64,000 bases of DNA from Symbiodinium kawagutii (Eukaryota; Sar; Dinophyceae; Suessiales; Symbiodiniaceae). Each line of letters opens with the position of its first letter. Within the stretch, counting starts at the first letter, position 1. The notes under the pieces are model-generated. The model did not search any database. It worked only from the letters and a program-made list of their open reading frames with translations, and was not told the origin of the DNA. Both the position numbers and the translations under genes were made by a program. The stretch spans positions 2,068-66,067 of the forward strand of contig VSDK01027206.1 in assembly GCA_009767595.1 (NCBI GenBank). The letters run 5' to 3'. Of this stretch, positions 23,900-36,262 are shown piece after piece.

Positions 23900-25735
23900 T
23901 CTCTTCGAATATGAATCAATCACATGTTTTTTCAAGGAGAATACATAGATAACAATATCTATATACAAAACCAAATGATAGGCACAGTTGTTCTATGTAT
24001 ACGCAGTTCAACAATGATAGATATATAAAGCAAACAACTGATGTCGTAAGAATTGCTGATAATAAATTCGTATGCAAAGATGTTGTTGGTTTGACGCTAT
24101 CATGGTCTAAAGCGTCCCATGTATCAAGTACCGTATTTTTGGCCGCTTGTACAATGTTTGGCAACTGGTGCACCATCGACAAATACTATACCGTAATGAA
24201 ATTGTATTTCTAGAATGACATGTAATGCGTACATGTACATAATGCTTGATGTTTTGACATGTTTATCTGTCTATGGCTGCTATCATACAGTATCGTCCAT
24301 GGACAAATTATTCAAACCCTGCCAACTGTCACCATCCGGACTCCCCCAATTTCAATGTTAGCTTGGGGTGTTTCTGATGTTGGCGCGAAAGGACGAAATG
24401 AATCACCCCCCCTGAGACCCAAATCAAACCCTATCCGCTATCATGAACGTTATGGGGGGTGAGTGAGGGGAAGTGACATGACAAGGGGTCCAGGGAATGA
24501 TGAATTTCTCCATCTACTCTTTGTAAACATATAAAACCTCGATACAAATGGTCGTACCTATGCGCAGTACTGCTTGAAAAAGGGACAACTAGGCCTCACA
24601 AGTAGTCCACAACAACAGGCAGGTTGTGATGTTCATATCCAATCATTGCATGCCGAGAAACCTATACTCTCCCCGACCAATCCAGGGGATAAAAAAAGGA
24701 AACCACCATCGACCCAAAGTACTGGGGTTTATCTCCAATCAAGGAGCATTATTTGGCTGTAAATTCCCTACACATCTGACATTTGATTTGAAACGCTTTT
24801 GGTTGGATGCTTGACAGAACAACCATCTACACAAGAAATATGTATCAAGGTTCCTACCCATTAACTATGAATAAAGGTGACTTAAACATATAGAGTCTCC
24901 CACTCATAAACAATGGGAACACAGGTCCAATCATATCCGGCACCTATTGACTGTGACGGAGCATTCAGCAAAGTGACAAAAATGACTGTGATTGATCCAT
25001 GATGAGTCACGATCGATCATCAAAAAGCAGCAACGACAGTAAAGCATCATTAATCGCTGGATTGTGGATGATTCATCTTTATTACAAATCATAGATATTG
25101 CCATTCATCCTGACTAACGAAGATTAACCATGAAAAAAACATTGTTATTCATGAATAACCACTCAGAAATAACACTTACCCATGATTCAACACCATTGAC
25201 TTTCGAATCAGTTTTCACAACTAAGATTCATCATTATGAATCATCGGTGATCAGGAACTCATCACAATAAACCATGAGCAGTCCATTACTGTCGTACCAT
25301 TGACTAAACAACATTCACCAGTACCTTGGCCGATAAAAAGCACATTTTTTCTTCAGGTTATAACCCATATTTTGGAGGGTAAAAATCTACCGTTTAAGGG
25401 CTTTGGGGGCTCATGGTAGCCATGATTGATCCTGAACTGATCCTTGCTACCAATCACAAGGCCCTCACCTCGTACTTGTGTTGTTCCAAGTTGACCTACC
25501 TAGTACCCTTGACCAACCTTAATCATTGAGTAACCATCCTAATCACCACTATTGACCCAGCTAATACCCATGGTTATCCATAATTTAGGTAACCATGATT
25601 GCCAACTATGAACCATTAACCATTGACCATTGTCCACCATCATCGCCAACATTACTGCCAACACCATTGTTGCCAGCTAGTAACCATGCGGATCACCATT
25701 ATTGTCCAACATGATTGCCAACCTCAAGGTCCACC
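23900..25735. other. AT-rich non-coding stretch
   Basis: No supported gene. Diverged gattcatcatta-type repeats fill much of it. Weakly GC-rich patches at 24300-24460 have no convincing frame. Confidence 0.4.
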
Positions 25736-25739
25736 TTCT

Positions 25740-25850
25740 CTCTTGTCGCTTCGTTCTAGGCTCCCTGGCTCTGGTAGTCCCGGGTCCACTGGTCGATCTG
25801 GCCGGGGTGCCTGGTGTCCAAGGGCATGGCTGGTGCCCTGTACCCCTGGC
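25740..25850. CDS. Coding island, strand unresolved
   Basis: Plus has a pyrimidine-rich acceptor (cttgtcgcttcgttctag) and donor tgccct/gtaccc around SLALVVPGPLVDLAGVPGVQ. Minus has gtacag and agagaag/gtggac around GTSHALGHQAPRPDRPVDPG. Both are open. Confidence 0.4.
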
Positions 25851-25905
25851 TGAATGATTGGTTGAGGCCCATGACCAAATGATGCTTAAACACGCGTTGA
25901 CCACG

Positions 25906-25950
<45 letters not shown>
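25906..25950. repeat. (GAT)n microsatellite
   Basis: About 15 perfect GAT triplets. Confidence 0.95.
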
Positions 25951-25952
<2 letters not shown>

Positions 25953-26259
25953 GGCTGATTAAGCAATGTGTGCATCGATAACGACAAAAACTGTTGTTAC
26001 ATGAGAAATCCGATCAACAAAACAACAAGTCAAAAACGGCATTGTTATCACATAATAATGATTTTTAGTCAACCAAAAAACAGATTAATGAATGGTTCAG
26101 AACCAAAGATCATGATCCAGAGGTCGCATTGGTTGCACTGGTGGACAGCTACAGCTACATCCCAACGATGTGTGTTGCCAGTCATGGAGGTGGTATAAAG
26201 TCACCACAATGACTGGTTTTAATGGTGATAAAACCCCATGACAAAATACAGTTGTGTCG

Positions 26260-26314
<55 letters not shown>
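26260..26314. repeat. (CAA)n microsatellite
   Basis: About 18 perfect CAA triplets; the poly-Val minus frame through it is an artefact. Confidence 0.95.
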
Positions 26315-26319
26315 GCTTT

Positions 26320-27870
26320 CGCCTGGGGATTGTCCCATTCTCTTTGGTAGTAGAGCTTCCAATCTTTTCATGATAAATCGTCATGTCCCCCCAAGCAGAA
26401 TCACCTGAATAGAGTCCCAATTCAGCTGGTCAACCAGGGGTACAGTACCCAAAATCATGAATCCGCATTGTCCCGTTAGAAATCATTTTAGGACTTACTT
26501 ACACCTGTCAATGTACTAGATACACTCGATTTACGTTGACTTCGCCAAGATGAGACTGCTGGTGCCATAAGCACCCCTTAGAAAAGACTCACCTCAAAAA
26601 CGGTCCAATGCCAAACTGACAACCCCTGCCAGGCTATTCAACGCACCTCCGTAAAACTACGTTTCATAGCCTTGAACTCTAATAACGCGTGAGATCAACC
26701 CACTGAGCGGCAAAACGAATGGGATTTCCGTTTTGATGGACATTTTAATCACATTCTTACTCAGAATTTGTATGTTATATAGATGATTATAGATGTATGG
26801 TTAACAAAAAGGGGATGGGTCCATTACGAGCAATTGCAACAGAACAACGGACATTGATATGGCTTCGTTACCCTACAGAAGAATGGACCTGTTTGCAAAG
26901 TCTCTCAAATTCATCATTGATAGGTTGCCAAACAATGTGCTTTCGCACTTACAATTACCAAGCAGCCTGAGAACTATGGGTGGGAGAGCCGCTTGTTGGT
27001 GAAATCGAAGGATCTTTACTTTCTGCCAAAAATATGCAGGACATATGGTCATGTTGGGTGTAGTTCCTGATGGTTCTCTCCCTTCGCTATGTTGTTTTTA
27101 ACCTGACCACGGTCATTTATTGACCAACGTTAATTAACCGTGGTATGGTCCATCATCTAGCATCATTTAGCATCATGAGCCGCCACCAACCCTTGTTTGC
27201 ACAGTATCCAAGGAGCCTGTGGCCAAAAAAACACTCAGAGATAGCTAAGGTTGGTTAAGGATGGTTCACGATGTTTGAGGCGGTGTAAGGCGATGATAGC
27301 TGACCCGTATCGTCCAATCCAAAGTGTTTTCAATGTGCAATCTGTGACGCACCAAACATCACGCTAAATCATACAGTTCCTCAGGGCTTGCCGAGCTGAA
27401 AAGCAAGTCAAAAGCTTGCATGGACTACTGGACACTGTTGAACAAGTTAAACCTTGAAGGAGAGCTGGGTAGATCTTTGATCATCTTGCTGAACAGATTC
27501 GTTGAGCCTGAAATCTGAGCCGAGAACCAACCCTCCACAAGACATGGTTAGCAAAAGAATCAAAGAATCTAACCTGGACTCATACCCAGGCACATGACAC
27601 AAACAATGACAATTATTCACAATGAGTTCCAAGCAAACAAACAGGATCACCACAATGTATGAAATCATTACAACCATGGGGGCGGCTCACGAAATCGACC
27701 CGATACAAAAAATGGCTCGTTTTTTCTGAACCTTAGAATCATGACGAGTCACTAATTAAGTATGGTCATTGAATTAACCATGGTCTGGTGAAATATACGA
27801 ACTAAGGCTCAACCAAGTGATTTACCAGGAACATCATATGGTAAATCTACCTAGTGCTATAGCCACATCC
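26320..27870. other. Non-coding stretch
   Basis: Mixed AT-rich sequence with no strong islands. Open frames here are short and lack splice context. Confidence 0.35.
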
Positions 27871-27880
27871 TAAGCTGTAC

Positions 27881-27964
27881 ATGTTCACCGCATGAGTTTC
27901 CGCTCAAGTTGCCGGCCGTAATCGCACCTCGTTCCTTGCGACAGGCGGACCATAGCCCAGATTC
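27881..27964 (-). CDS. Internal exon (hypothetical)
   Basis: 84 bp on minus between caccactcag and gtacagc, 28 codons, phase 0/0, reading ESGLWSACRKERGAITAGNL then SGNSCGEH. Plus is also open but ends in a stop before a usable donor. Confidence 0.5.
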
Positions 27965-28337
27965 CTGAGTGGTGATAAATCCATGGCGGGATTGGTTGAT
28001 GATTGCTATGGTGATGGTTAAATGACGCTCAATACGATGACTAATCATTGTTCATGATAGTGGAGGTTGATAATGGTTGATGCTAGCCATGCATTGGCCA
28101 TGTCTATTCGGGGAAATACTCAAGCCTGGGGATAAGCCGCAGCAGCAAAAGCATATCACACCGCCGCTGTTCACATGGCGAAGCCACAAAATGGACAATG
28201 TATGAATCGTGGCGAAGGGTGGTTGACAATGGTGGATAATGTTTGACGATGTTCATGGTGGTTGCCGATGGGTGATGCCGGTTGATGCTGGTCAGTGCTG
28301 GCTCCTGGTTAACAAAGACCATGGTCAATAGTGTATA

Positions 28338-28529
28338 TTAATGAAGTTTGATGATGATTTTTGTTGACCATGATGACTGCTGAGCATCTGTTCTGGTCAT
28401 AGAATCATCATTTTGTTTGTTTAAACGATCTTCTAACACTTCAATTTCAATCATTGGAGTCACCACAAATAATCCAAAGTGAATTCCTCGGGAGCGGGCA
28501 ACGGCAGCCACAGCTCTGTGGTAGATCAA
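28338..28529 (-). CDS. Candidate minus-strand coding region (hypothetical)
   Basis: 63 codons open on minus in fairly AT-rich sequence, including VAAVARSRGIHFGLFVVTPM and IEIEVLEDRLNKQNDDSM. Boundaries are unknown; it could be one long exon. Confidence 0.35.
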   Translation of the reverse strand: MIYHRAVAAVARSRGIHFGLFVVTPMIEIEVLEDRLNKQNDDSMTRTDAQQSSWSTKIIIKLH

Positions 28530-29112
28530 CCAGAAATCCCCAAGGCTTCAATGCTTGGTTGGTTTAGATACCTATGGGTGAACTCGGTTGAATCTTTTTT
28601 GCAGCCTGCAATATTTACTCGCAGAATTACCGATTGTCACTGACTAGGTTGATGTACTTTGAGTCGTTGTACATCTGTGACAGTTGGTAACTCAGGACGT
28701 CCACAAACAGAGTACCATTCAAAACAAATACAATATTGATTTTGACCGCGAACAATGGGAATTGAACATCTCAATACATCACCCCTAGCTTCGCGCCACA
28801 AATAGATGGTGATCCGCCATTCAGTCGCAGGAGTATGAAGAGCTTGATCTCCCATAAAAAACATGTTTAATATGGACTTCATATCCCATAAATTTTCTCA
28901 TGCATTCATCAGTGACCACCATTAAATATTGACAGGAACCGACTGTCTTGCACAAAAACGGTCATACCAATTTTCTGAACTAGCTGGCCATCATCTCAAT
29001 CATTGATCAACCAGTTGCAACTATGCTGAAACTCCTGATGAGCCTGTCCCCTAAGCCATGGAATGCACTGGTTTTCAAGCCCAAAAGCCCATGGAATGCC
29101 ATGGTTTCCGAG

Positions 29113-29222
29113 GCAACGCCTGGTCTCCGCCTGTGCCACCGTACATGTTTCGACTCCGCGCCGAAGGTGGAGAACTCGATAAGGATGGAGCCCTGAGAGA
29201 AACGCAGCTACAGCATCGAATG
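29113..29222. CDS. Coding island, strand unresolved
   Basis: Plus: ttccgag/gcaa to cgaatg/gtgagg, 110 bp, reading GNAWSPPVPPYMFRLRAEGG then ELDKDGALRETQLQHRM. Minus: gtttctctcag to aacat/gtacgg, reading GSILIEFSTFGAESKH. Both have good splice sites. Plus gives the longer exon. Confidence 0.45.
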
Positions 29223-29257
29223 GTGAGGTACTGGTCATCAACATTCATTAATGGCTA

Positions 29258-29560
29258 GAATGAACCTGGCTAGAATGGTTAGATTGATGGCTATTTAAGA
29301 TGCCTGACTTGCTGAATTCTGGTGAGATTTCCTGTTTCAAAGATAACCGCTAGGATGGTACAGGAAACTTGACTAAGGTACCATTAATAGCTAATAGCCT
29401 CGTAGAATGGCTGGTGTAGTATGAACAGCAAATATGAGTATGATTAAGTTGCTATTTCACTATTAGAATTATACTGGCTAGAATGGCTAGAATGGTTAGC
29501 ATTGCTAGTAAAGAATGGCTAGAATGGTTTGTTCCTATAGAATGGCTAGTCAGTACTAAA
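29258..29560. repeat. GAATGGCTA dispersed short repeat
   Basis: Repeated agaatggctagaatggttag blocks with irregular spacers in AT-rich sequence. Confidence 0.8.
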
Positions 29561-29599
29561 TAGCAACAGTAGAAGAATGGCATAGATGACACAGTATCA

Positions 29600-30160
29600 C
29601 TAGCTGTATTTTACAGTAAACTGAAGGAAATCGTTTGAGGATAGCTATTGCAAGAATGGCTTTTAAGGATAAACACTATGTTTTCTGCTCATCAATTCCT
29701 GCATAGCACTATTAACGGGTTGACTTATAATGCCTTGTTTTCGACTGTAAAATAACTGATGATAGCGTAGAATAGCTCATGTACAGTGAATTTAGGCTCT
29801 TTTTATTTTATAATCTATATTGATCCATATTTATCCAAATGGCAAAATGGCAAGTTGCAGAATGGCTACTAATTAAAGGTAAACATTAGCTAGGTCGTCA
29901 TTAAGTAATGATTTTGACATAATATTGGCGACCATGGCTGATCACCAAAGGCAGCAATATCAATTGTTGCAGAAACTTCCAATTGTTCATGATGTTTATT
30001 GAAGAATCGTGTCAAAGGATTCATGGTTAATAGCCATGCAGTAAGGGCTGCAGTAACTAATGACATGCAACCATGATTCCTAGGAATAGATTACTGATTC
30101 CCAACAATCCATCAACAAATTGATCTATTCCAAATAATTCATGACATGAAATGACTGATT
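29600..30160. other. AT-rich non-coding stretch
   Basis: No frame or island of note. Confidence 0.4.
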
Positions 30161-30676
30161 TTAAAGAATCAATTCATAATGTGATATGAATAATGACTGA
30201 TTCCTGTTCCAAGAAGTCCACCACACGCATTCGAGGGCAATAACAAAGCTAACACAGAACCAACAGCCTTTGACCTCCGAAGAACAGTCGAAAAGTTGGC
30301 GATGGGTAGCTGTAGGCCCGAATGATCTACACTTTGCCCTAAAATTGCTTTGCAGGACAGCCACTTGTCAAAGTCCCCGCTCGCATGGCAAAGTGTGCCA
30401 TGCCGCAACGAGCTGAGATATCAAATATCTGTGGTCTGCGAATCTTGTGAGTGCACCTCTTCGACGTTGGGAAGAATAAACCACCACATAACATTCCGCG
30501 CCGGCCAGCAGTACTGGTCTCGTACTGCCGACACAGTTCAGAGCTCGTCTGGTCGAAACAACCACAAAGTTATAAAGTGAACGATTTGGTATCCAATTTC
30601 TTTGAAGTAAACCCATTGCATCATCTCCAGCTATCTCTACCGATCCCTTCGGTATGCGTATGCCATGGCCTGGCAT
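30161..30676 (-). CDS. Minus-strand coding region, probably two exons (hypothetical)
   Basis: Two long overlapping minus frames. The upper (30368-30676, about 100 codons) includes IPKGSVEIAGDDAMGLLQRN and VLLAGAECYVVVYSSQRRRG. The lower (30169-30408) includes GDFDKWLSCKAILGQSVDHS and VGSVLALLLPSNACGGLLG. A frame change near 30400 implies a splice or frameshift. Plus has shorter open frames here. Confidence 0.4.
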
Positions 30677-31384
30677 GACTCTGTCTTACTCGCTGAAACT
30701 CTGACGGTTGCTCTATATAGTCCAAACTATGCGCACCACAAAAAATATACAATAGTCCGGTCATCGCATTCCTCCACTAGGAATCTTACAAGCGGAAATC
30801 AATATTGATTACGCAAATTATAACTCTACAGTTTGGGTACAGGTGGTGAGACATTCCACTGATTCTCCTCACCATCCAACAACTGCGCCAAAATGCTGAA
30901 GATGAATCTGCTGCCTTAGAGACATCGGGAGAGCAATTCCAGTGGAAAATTATGCTGAATAGTGATAGCCAATAAGCATGGTAAATAACAATAATCAATA
31001 CTGGTGGTGGATGATAATGGATAATTAATAACGATGGATAGATGGATAATGATTATCAACTACCTTGATCACTTTGGATAGATCGTGGTAGTGGTCAATG
31101 CTTATGATGCTGATGACGACGATGACAAATGATTATAGTGAATAATGATGATCAGTGATGCAACATGATGGCTCTTGACATTGGCAACGTCAGCAAATCA
31201 AGGGTTGAAACTGGTTGGCAAGGATTGGCAACAGTGGAACACAATTCCTACGAGCAAATCATGATTGATGATGGATGACACAAACAGCTACCTCCAAGTG
31301 TCCGTAAAGCAACATACCAAACTTGGGTTTCCTAGGGTTGTGCAGTTGGACAGTATGAATGCCAAAAGAAGATCTGTGGATCTT

Positions 31385-31437
<53 letters not shown>

Positions 31438-31466
31438 AATCATCATCATCATCATCACCATCATCA
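31385..31466. repeat. (ATC)n microsatellite
   Basis: Long ATC run with one AAT interruption; the poly-Ile and poly-Asp/Met frames are artefacts. Confidence 0.95.
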
Positions 31467-31763
31467 TCCAAACTCTGCCTCCTGATGTTGGTTGAAGTCT
31501 ATCAGCTGAACTGGCGCTATCCTCCTCTGGCTGGTTGATTTCATGCATTCATCGGCTGGTTGGTTCTGGCTAATGGTTGACCCTCCAAATAGGGAGGGAA
31601 ATGGAGGAACGCAGCAACCAAATGATGCGATTTTTACAGGAGAATGAATACCTGTAAAAGCCGAAACATGGGTCTTTTTAGCCCCAATGGACCCCAATGG
31701 ACCCCATGTAGCCATAGACAGTCAATGCCCTATAATTGTTGCTCATGATTCCCTGAGATCAAC

Positions 31764-31844
31764 CCTTGACATGTGACAAATGATTGAATGTGACCCGCCA
31801 TCCGCTGGTTCAGCAACCGGAATCTCCGGACTCCGCTGTCCCTC
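31764..31844 (-). CDS. Short exon candidate (hypothetical)
   Basis: 81 bp on minus between gaccttgag and gttgatc, 27 codons, phase 0/0, reading EGQRSPEIPVAEPADGGSHS and on to MSR. First-position G bias is strong in the first part. Confidence 0.45.
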
Positions 31845-32233
31845 CTCAAGGTCGCTCAGAAGATGGCACTCAGCTGGTTGGGTAGCTCATCCACGTTGTT
31901 TAACATGTTCATAGGTGGTTAACCTGATCGCTAGAAGCAATGGTTAAATGGTAGTCATCAACAACACCAAACGTTCTTGATCTGGAATATCTATTTTTAA
32001 CATTACGAACATGTTTCGAACATGCACCACTGGTATAGATCATCATACATCAAACCAGTTCTAGTTTATAATCACTAAGCATGAATCATTCAGCATCAAT
32101 CATCATTGACCACTAACCACTCTTATTAGATCATCATTCATCATCAATCATCATTAACCATTAACCACTCGTTCTGACTCATACTAGATCGTCAGTAAGC
32201 ACTCATCATCAAACATCTTCAACCTGTCCTCAC

Positions 32234-32348
32234 CATGCTGACTGACTGTGACCCGTCCAGGTTGACAGGTGGCGGTTCCCCCCGTCCCGTGCGCCCCAAC
32301 GAAACGTTCGCCGCCATGTGCATCTCTGGTCGCGGCGAACTGGTGAAC
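32234..32348 (-). CDS. Internal exon (hypothetical)
   Basis: 115 bp on minus between gccgccag and gtgaggac, phase 2 in and 0 out, reading FTSSPRPEMHMAANVSLGRT then GRGEPPPVNLDGSQSVSM. The donor is close to consensus. Plus is open with a shorter exon option. Confidence 0.5.
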
Positions 32349-33125
32349 CTGGCGGCGAGGTCGATTTCAACCCGTCATTCTCCACCTGAAGTTCATGGGT
32401 AATGGTTAGTTATGATCAATGATTAAGGATTAATGGTTGGTTACTAATGATTAACGATTAAGGGTGATTTATGTGATTAATCAATGATTAAGGATTAAGG
32501 ATGATTAGTAATTGATGATTAAGGATGATCAATGATGAATGATTACTGATTGATGATTAATGAATGCCTGGTTCTTGGATCATGGATCATCCCACTGTTC
32601 AATGACAGTTTGAGAAGCGATAGAATGATCCACAGTTCATCATCCACCTGTGCAATGACAACATGGCGACAAATCGGTCTGAGCCACTAAACCTTCCAAA
32701 GATCATTAAAAACATCCATGTGCCACATGCCTGGTGCTGCTTCGCAGTAGACACAGGAGTACAATAGATTGCGTTGTTGAAGTATGGATAATCCAGTTGT
32801 CCAATGGCAGCTTGATAATCGATACATCCAATGATCATTCAATGGAAATCGAGGAACATGCCTGTCTAATTAATGATCCATGGATTAAACAGTGATTGAC
32901 GATCCAATGGAAATTGTCCCATTCATTAATCAATGGAAACTAGAAAATGAAGAAACTTCAATGTGTATGCTGAATAAGCAATACCTATGATCCAATGATT
33001 CCTGGTTTATTCACCTGCCCGAAGCCAAGTAAAAAAAAGTGGGGACTACCATGACTGAACTGTAGCAACACGCAGCGTGTCATGGTAGTTCGGTCGCTAC
33101 CATGGTAACAATCATGACACAAACA

Positions 33126-33878
33126 CTAGTCTACTGGTAACGGCGCGTCACCGAATTGTAGCAAGATGTGCTTCTGGTTGTAACCCGTCATACAGGTTTG
33201 TTGATGGTAAGCAAACAGAAAAATGGTGGTTCGAAAAGCGGCCCGATGCTGATCGAAATCGCAACCTAGACAATACCTATCATTGCTATTTGTATCCTGA
33301 GCATTTCTTAGTTCTATCTCCATGGCGCTTATTGGTGCAAAATCCCTGCAATGATTTTCATGTGCTTGTCTCGCCGAAAGATCATTGGACATCCCTGATG
33401 CGTGGCTTCCATTCTCCCAGCCCTGATGCACGTTGAAAGGCCCAAATGTGTAAACTCTTTGCAGGTGGGAACTGACTGGGATTTCCCAACACCTGCGGAC
33501 TCTGTGGAGGTGACCCAGGGACTTGTAAGGATAATCATCCAATACTAATCATTGATAGTAATTCATAAAAAAAACTAATATACCATCCATTTCTGGATGT
33601 TGCCATCCAAGAAACCTCCTCAGCACATCCATGGATCGGAAGCCTTGCAGCATCCCCAGCCACTGGTTTTGGACCTTCCCCCCGGTTGGCCTTGCAGAAT
33701 TGGGTGCCTCAGGATGCACAATCGCCAGGACGACCCGGTCGTGAATGGATCGGTGCTTGGCTCCATGAACTGCACCAGCTGTGGGCTTTAGAGTCGACCC
33801 TGGTTGAAGTTGGAGCAGCTGGTAGTTATAACTGGGACCATGCTTACCCGATGAGGTAGCTAACCCCAAGAAAACCAC
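33126..33878 (-). CDS. Minus-strand coding region, two or more exons (hypothetical)
   Basis: The upper frame (33549-33878) is open for about 110 codons, right up to the family C element (HGPSYNYQLLQLQPGSTLKP; DRVVLAIVHPEAPNSARPTG; FRSMDVLRRFLGWQHPEMDG), then atggatg/gtatat. The lower frame (33126-33542) is open for 138 codons (RVYTFGPFNVHQGWENGSHA; AFRTTIFLFAYHQQTCMTG). A 62-bp GT...AG interval separates them. Other frames are also open in the lower part, so the exact splicing is uncertain. Confidence 0.45.
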
Positions 33879-33879
33879 G

Positions 33880-34012
33880 CTGGCAGTGGGTCAGTTCACC
33901 CGGCTAGTCCCCCTGGTTACCCATCATTAACCAGCTCGTTTTTCCTATTTTTGTTGGTTAATATCCACCATGAAATTGGTTGGTCAACTGCTTGACCCGG
34001 TCGCTCGCCAGT
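33880..34012. mobile_element. Family C introner-like element
   Basis: Ends cgctggcagtgggtcagttc and cttgacccggtcgctcgcca. On minus the donor would be gaccgg/gtcaag and the acceptor cactgccag, both inside the inverted repeats, and open frames touch both ends. Confidence 0.8.
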
Positions 34013-34112
34013 TGAGTGGGGATGCTCACCTCCACATCTGACCAACGCTGCCGCATGATCTGAAAACCTGTGCCATGACTGGAGGCGCGCATCGATAGGC
34101 ACGTCATTGGGA
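33997..34112 (-). CDS. Exon ending at a family C element (hypothetical)
   Basis: Minus exon after attcgtag, reading VPMTCLSMRASSHGTGFQIM then RQRWSDVEVSIPTQLASDR, open up to the element's gaccgg/gtcaag. An internal gtggag/gtgagc at 34030 is an alternative donor. The exon downstream of the element is open in two frames, so the join is not proven. Confidence 0.5.
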
Positions 34113-34319
34113 CTACGAATAGTGATATGTTGGAGAAACTGTGGTTGGCTATGAACCTCTTCACCATTTGACCATGTTGTATTTATAACAACAGTTTCTC
34201 CATTCCAACAACAGTTTCTCCACATCTGTTGGCTATTAAACTGTTGTATAAAGCATGTTGAAACAACATTATCTACATTATCCAGAACCATCATCTACCA
34301 TGATTACCACAAAGCTGTA

Positions 34320-34715
34320 GAAAAACAGCCGATTAGGCAGCAAAACAAAGATCACTAACCGCTTTTAACTTTGACCATTGTCTATGATCAACAACAATCA
34401 TCAACCAGCATGATCTGTTCTGAAACTAGCATTCTTCATGGTCATCAATCATCATCATTCATTGCAACCATGGAACCAACCATCATCAACCATTGACCAT
34501 CATCATTCATCAAAACCTTCAAGTCATCCATAACGTCAAACCGTCAATGAACCACTATAAACCATCAATTGATTATCTTGAACCCTATTGCATCATGATA
34601 ACCATCAATTCACCATCATGCAAACACCAAAACAAAAATCATCCACCAGCATCAACGGGCATCAATGATTAGTTCCTGAACCATTCTAACCTCTCACTGA
34701 AACCACTAAAGACAT
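34320..34715. other. Non-coding ACCATCAT-type repeat
   Basis: Diverged catcatcattcatc/accatcaa repeats, no gene. Confidence 0.5.
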
Positions 34716-34718
34716 AGT

Positions 34719-34820
34719 CTGGTTGGTGGCTTGAACCCCTATGAAAACTAATGGTGAACCAACCATTTGTCAATAATCACCAGCGCCACTAGGGAAAATG
34801 TTCAAAACCACCGACCAGTA
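34719..34820. mobile_element. Family D introner-like TIR element
   Basis: Ends ctggttggtggcttgaaccc and gttcaaaaccaccgaccag; interior matches other D copies. Confidence 0.85.
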
Positions 34821-35060
34821 GTTGTTGAACCATCATTAGTTGGTCATAATCCCCTATTATTGACCTTTATTAACCATGATTAAACCACTAAGAACATAGT
34901 TCCTAACTCCAGGATACCCGAAAACATGGTTCACCCTAAAAAAATCGAACTACTAAAAAATCGAACTACAAGTAAAAGCATAGTTTCACCCTCAAAAATC
35001 CCCATGGTTTTCCTTCCAAGCGAACCACTCAAGGCATCCCCCGTGCCATGCCACGGCTTG

Positions 35061-35070
35061 NNNNNNNNNN
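35061..35070. other. Assembly gap (10 N)
   Basis: Run of ten N, cutting the zinc-ribbon exon beside it. Confidence 0.99.
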
Positions 35071-35144
35071 AGCGGCCGCCGGCGCCCGCAGAGCCGGCAG
35101 AACTTGGCGTCGGCCGAGAACTCGGCGCCGCAGGCGCAGCGGTC
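35071..35144 (-). CDS. Zinc-ribbon exon, truncated by the gap
   Basis: Minus strand after cactggcgag, phase 0, reading DRCACGAEFSADAKFCRLCG then RRRP before the N run. Two CxCG/CxxCG knuckles 12 residues apart make a small double-Cys zinc ribbon. DAKFCR-type ribbons are frequent in dinoflagellate proteins (general knowledge). The exon is GC-rich and stands alone in AT-rich sequence. It is probably a module of a larger minus-strand gene; partner exons are not proven. Confidence 0.7.
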
Positions 35145-35219
35145 CTCGCCAGTGGCGAAAAATCAGGGGGAAAAACCTGGGGAAAAACCTGGGGATTTGT
35201 TGGTTAACTAACAAGTATA

Positions 35220-35486
35220 GGGTTGGTTAGTTAATGGTTAATGGTTAATATAGGTAACTAATGGTGGAATAGGGTTATGTTGGTTAAGCCATTTTTGTTG
35301 GTTGGTTAATGGTTAATTCTAGGGGATGATAACTAACATTAACAAGTGAATAACCATGGATTGATGGTAATTATGGTTGATGGTGAACCACTGGTTAATG
35401 GTTGATAGCTGGTTAATGGTTAATAATAGAGGATGATAACTATAATAAGTATATTTAACCATTAACCATTAACCATTCATGGGATT
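35220..35486. repeat. GGTTAATGG repeat field
   Basis: Repeated ggttaatggttaatag blocks leading into the composite family C region. Confidence 0.75.
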
Positions 35487-36022
35487 GATGGCGAGCTGGG
35501 TCAATATATGAATCAACCAACTGATGGGGAAAACTGGGGATTGACTAACAATGGTTAACAAACAAGTATAGGGGATGGTTAACCATAATGATTTTTCATT
35601 CATGGGATATTCACCCTACATGGGTGAACCAGAAATTCATTGGTGGTTAACCAGGGATTAACTTGTGGATAACCAGGGGATCAATATGATGGGTGAACCA
35701 CTGGTTAGTTTGGTCAATATGGGTAATTATGGTTAATAACAAGTATAGGGGATGGTTAATGGTGAATAATAGGGGATCATAACTAACAAGTAGTAGGGAA
35801 TATATGCCAACTATATGGGGAGCTGGGTCAATGCAGTTAAGCAACCAACCAATGGTTTAACTAGCTGGTTAAGCTGGTTAATGATAGGGGATAGCAACTA
35901 GCAACTATAGGGCATATACCAGCTATATTTGGCTATGGGTCAATATCAACCAATAATAGGGAAAACAATGGTTAATGATAGGGGAACCAGGGGTACGGGG
36001 TGAACTGACCCAGAGCCATATA
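35487..36022. mobile_element. Composite of nested family C copies
   Basis: Starts with a C end (ggcgagctgggtcaatatat) and finishes with a complete short copy at 35926-36022 (ggctatgggtcaatatcaac ... gacccagagccatata). Between them are further ends (gagctgggtcaatgcagtt at 35820) and repeats of gtataggggatggtta. Several insertions or internal duplications are implied. Confidence 0.65.
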
Positions 36023-36215
36023 GGTGAACCACTGGTTAATCATGAATGGTGGATTTTCCATTGCCGTTTTCCATTGCCATGGGATTCAATATGGGTAAAT
36101 CACTGTTTAACCATCATTAAGCACTGGTCAGGATCAGTATTGCAACTTGATTCATGATGATCAGTACCGGATTGTTAACCAATGGTTAAAGCTGGTTAAA
36201 CCCTGGGAAGTCATC

Positions 36216-36262
36216 CATGAATGGTGGATTTTCCATTGCCATGTTGGTTCACCAAAGGGTAC
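36216..36262. mobile_element. Family B half element
   Basis: aatggtggattttccattgc and catgttggttcaccaaag match the right half of family B; the left inverted repeat is absent. A similar piece is at 36044-36080. Confidence 0.65.

Noticed and set aside
31259..31548. Asp-, Met- and Ile-rich frames over the ATC tract
   Set aside because: Microsatellite artefact.
33050..33110. Short palindrome taccatgac...gtcatggta
   Set aside because: Similar to the family of TIR ends in style but a single occurrence without GT/AG architecture.
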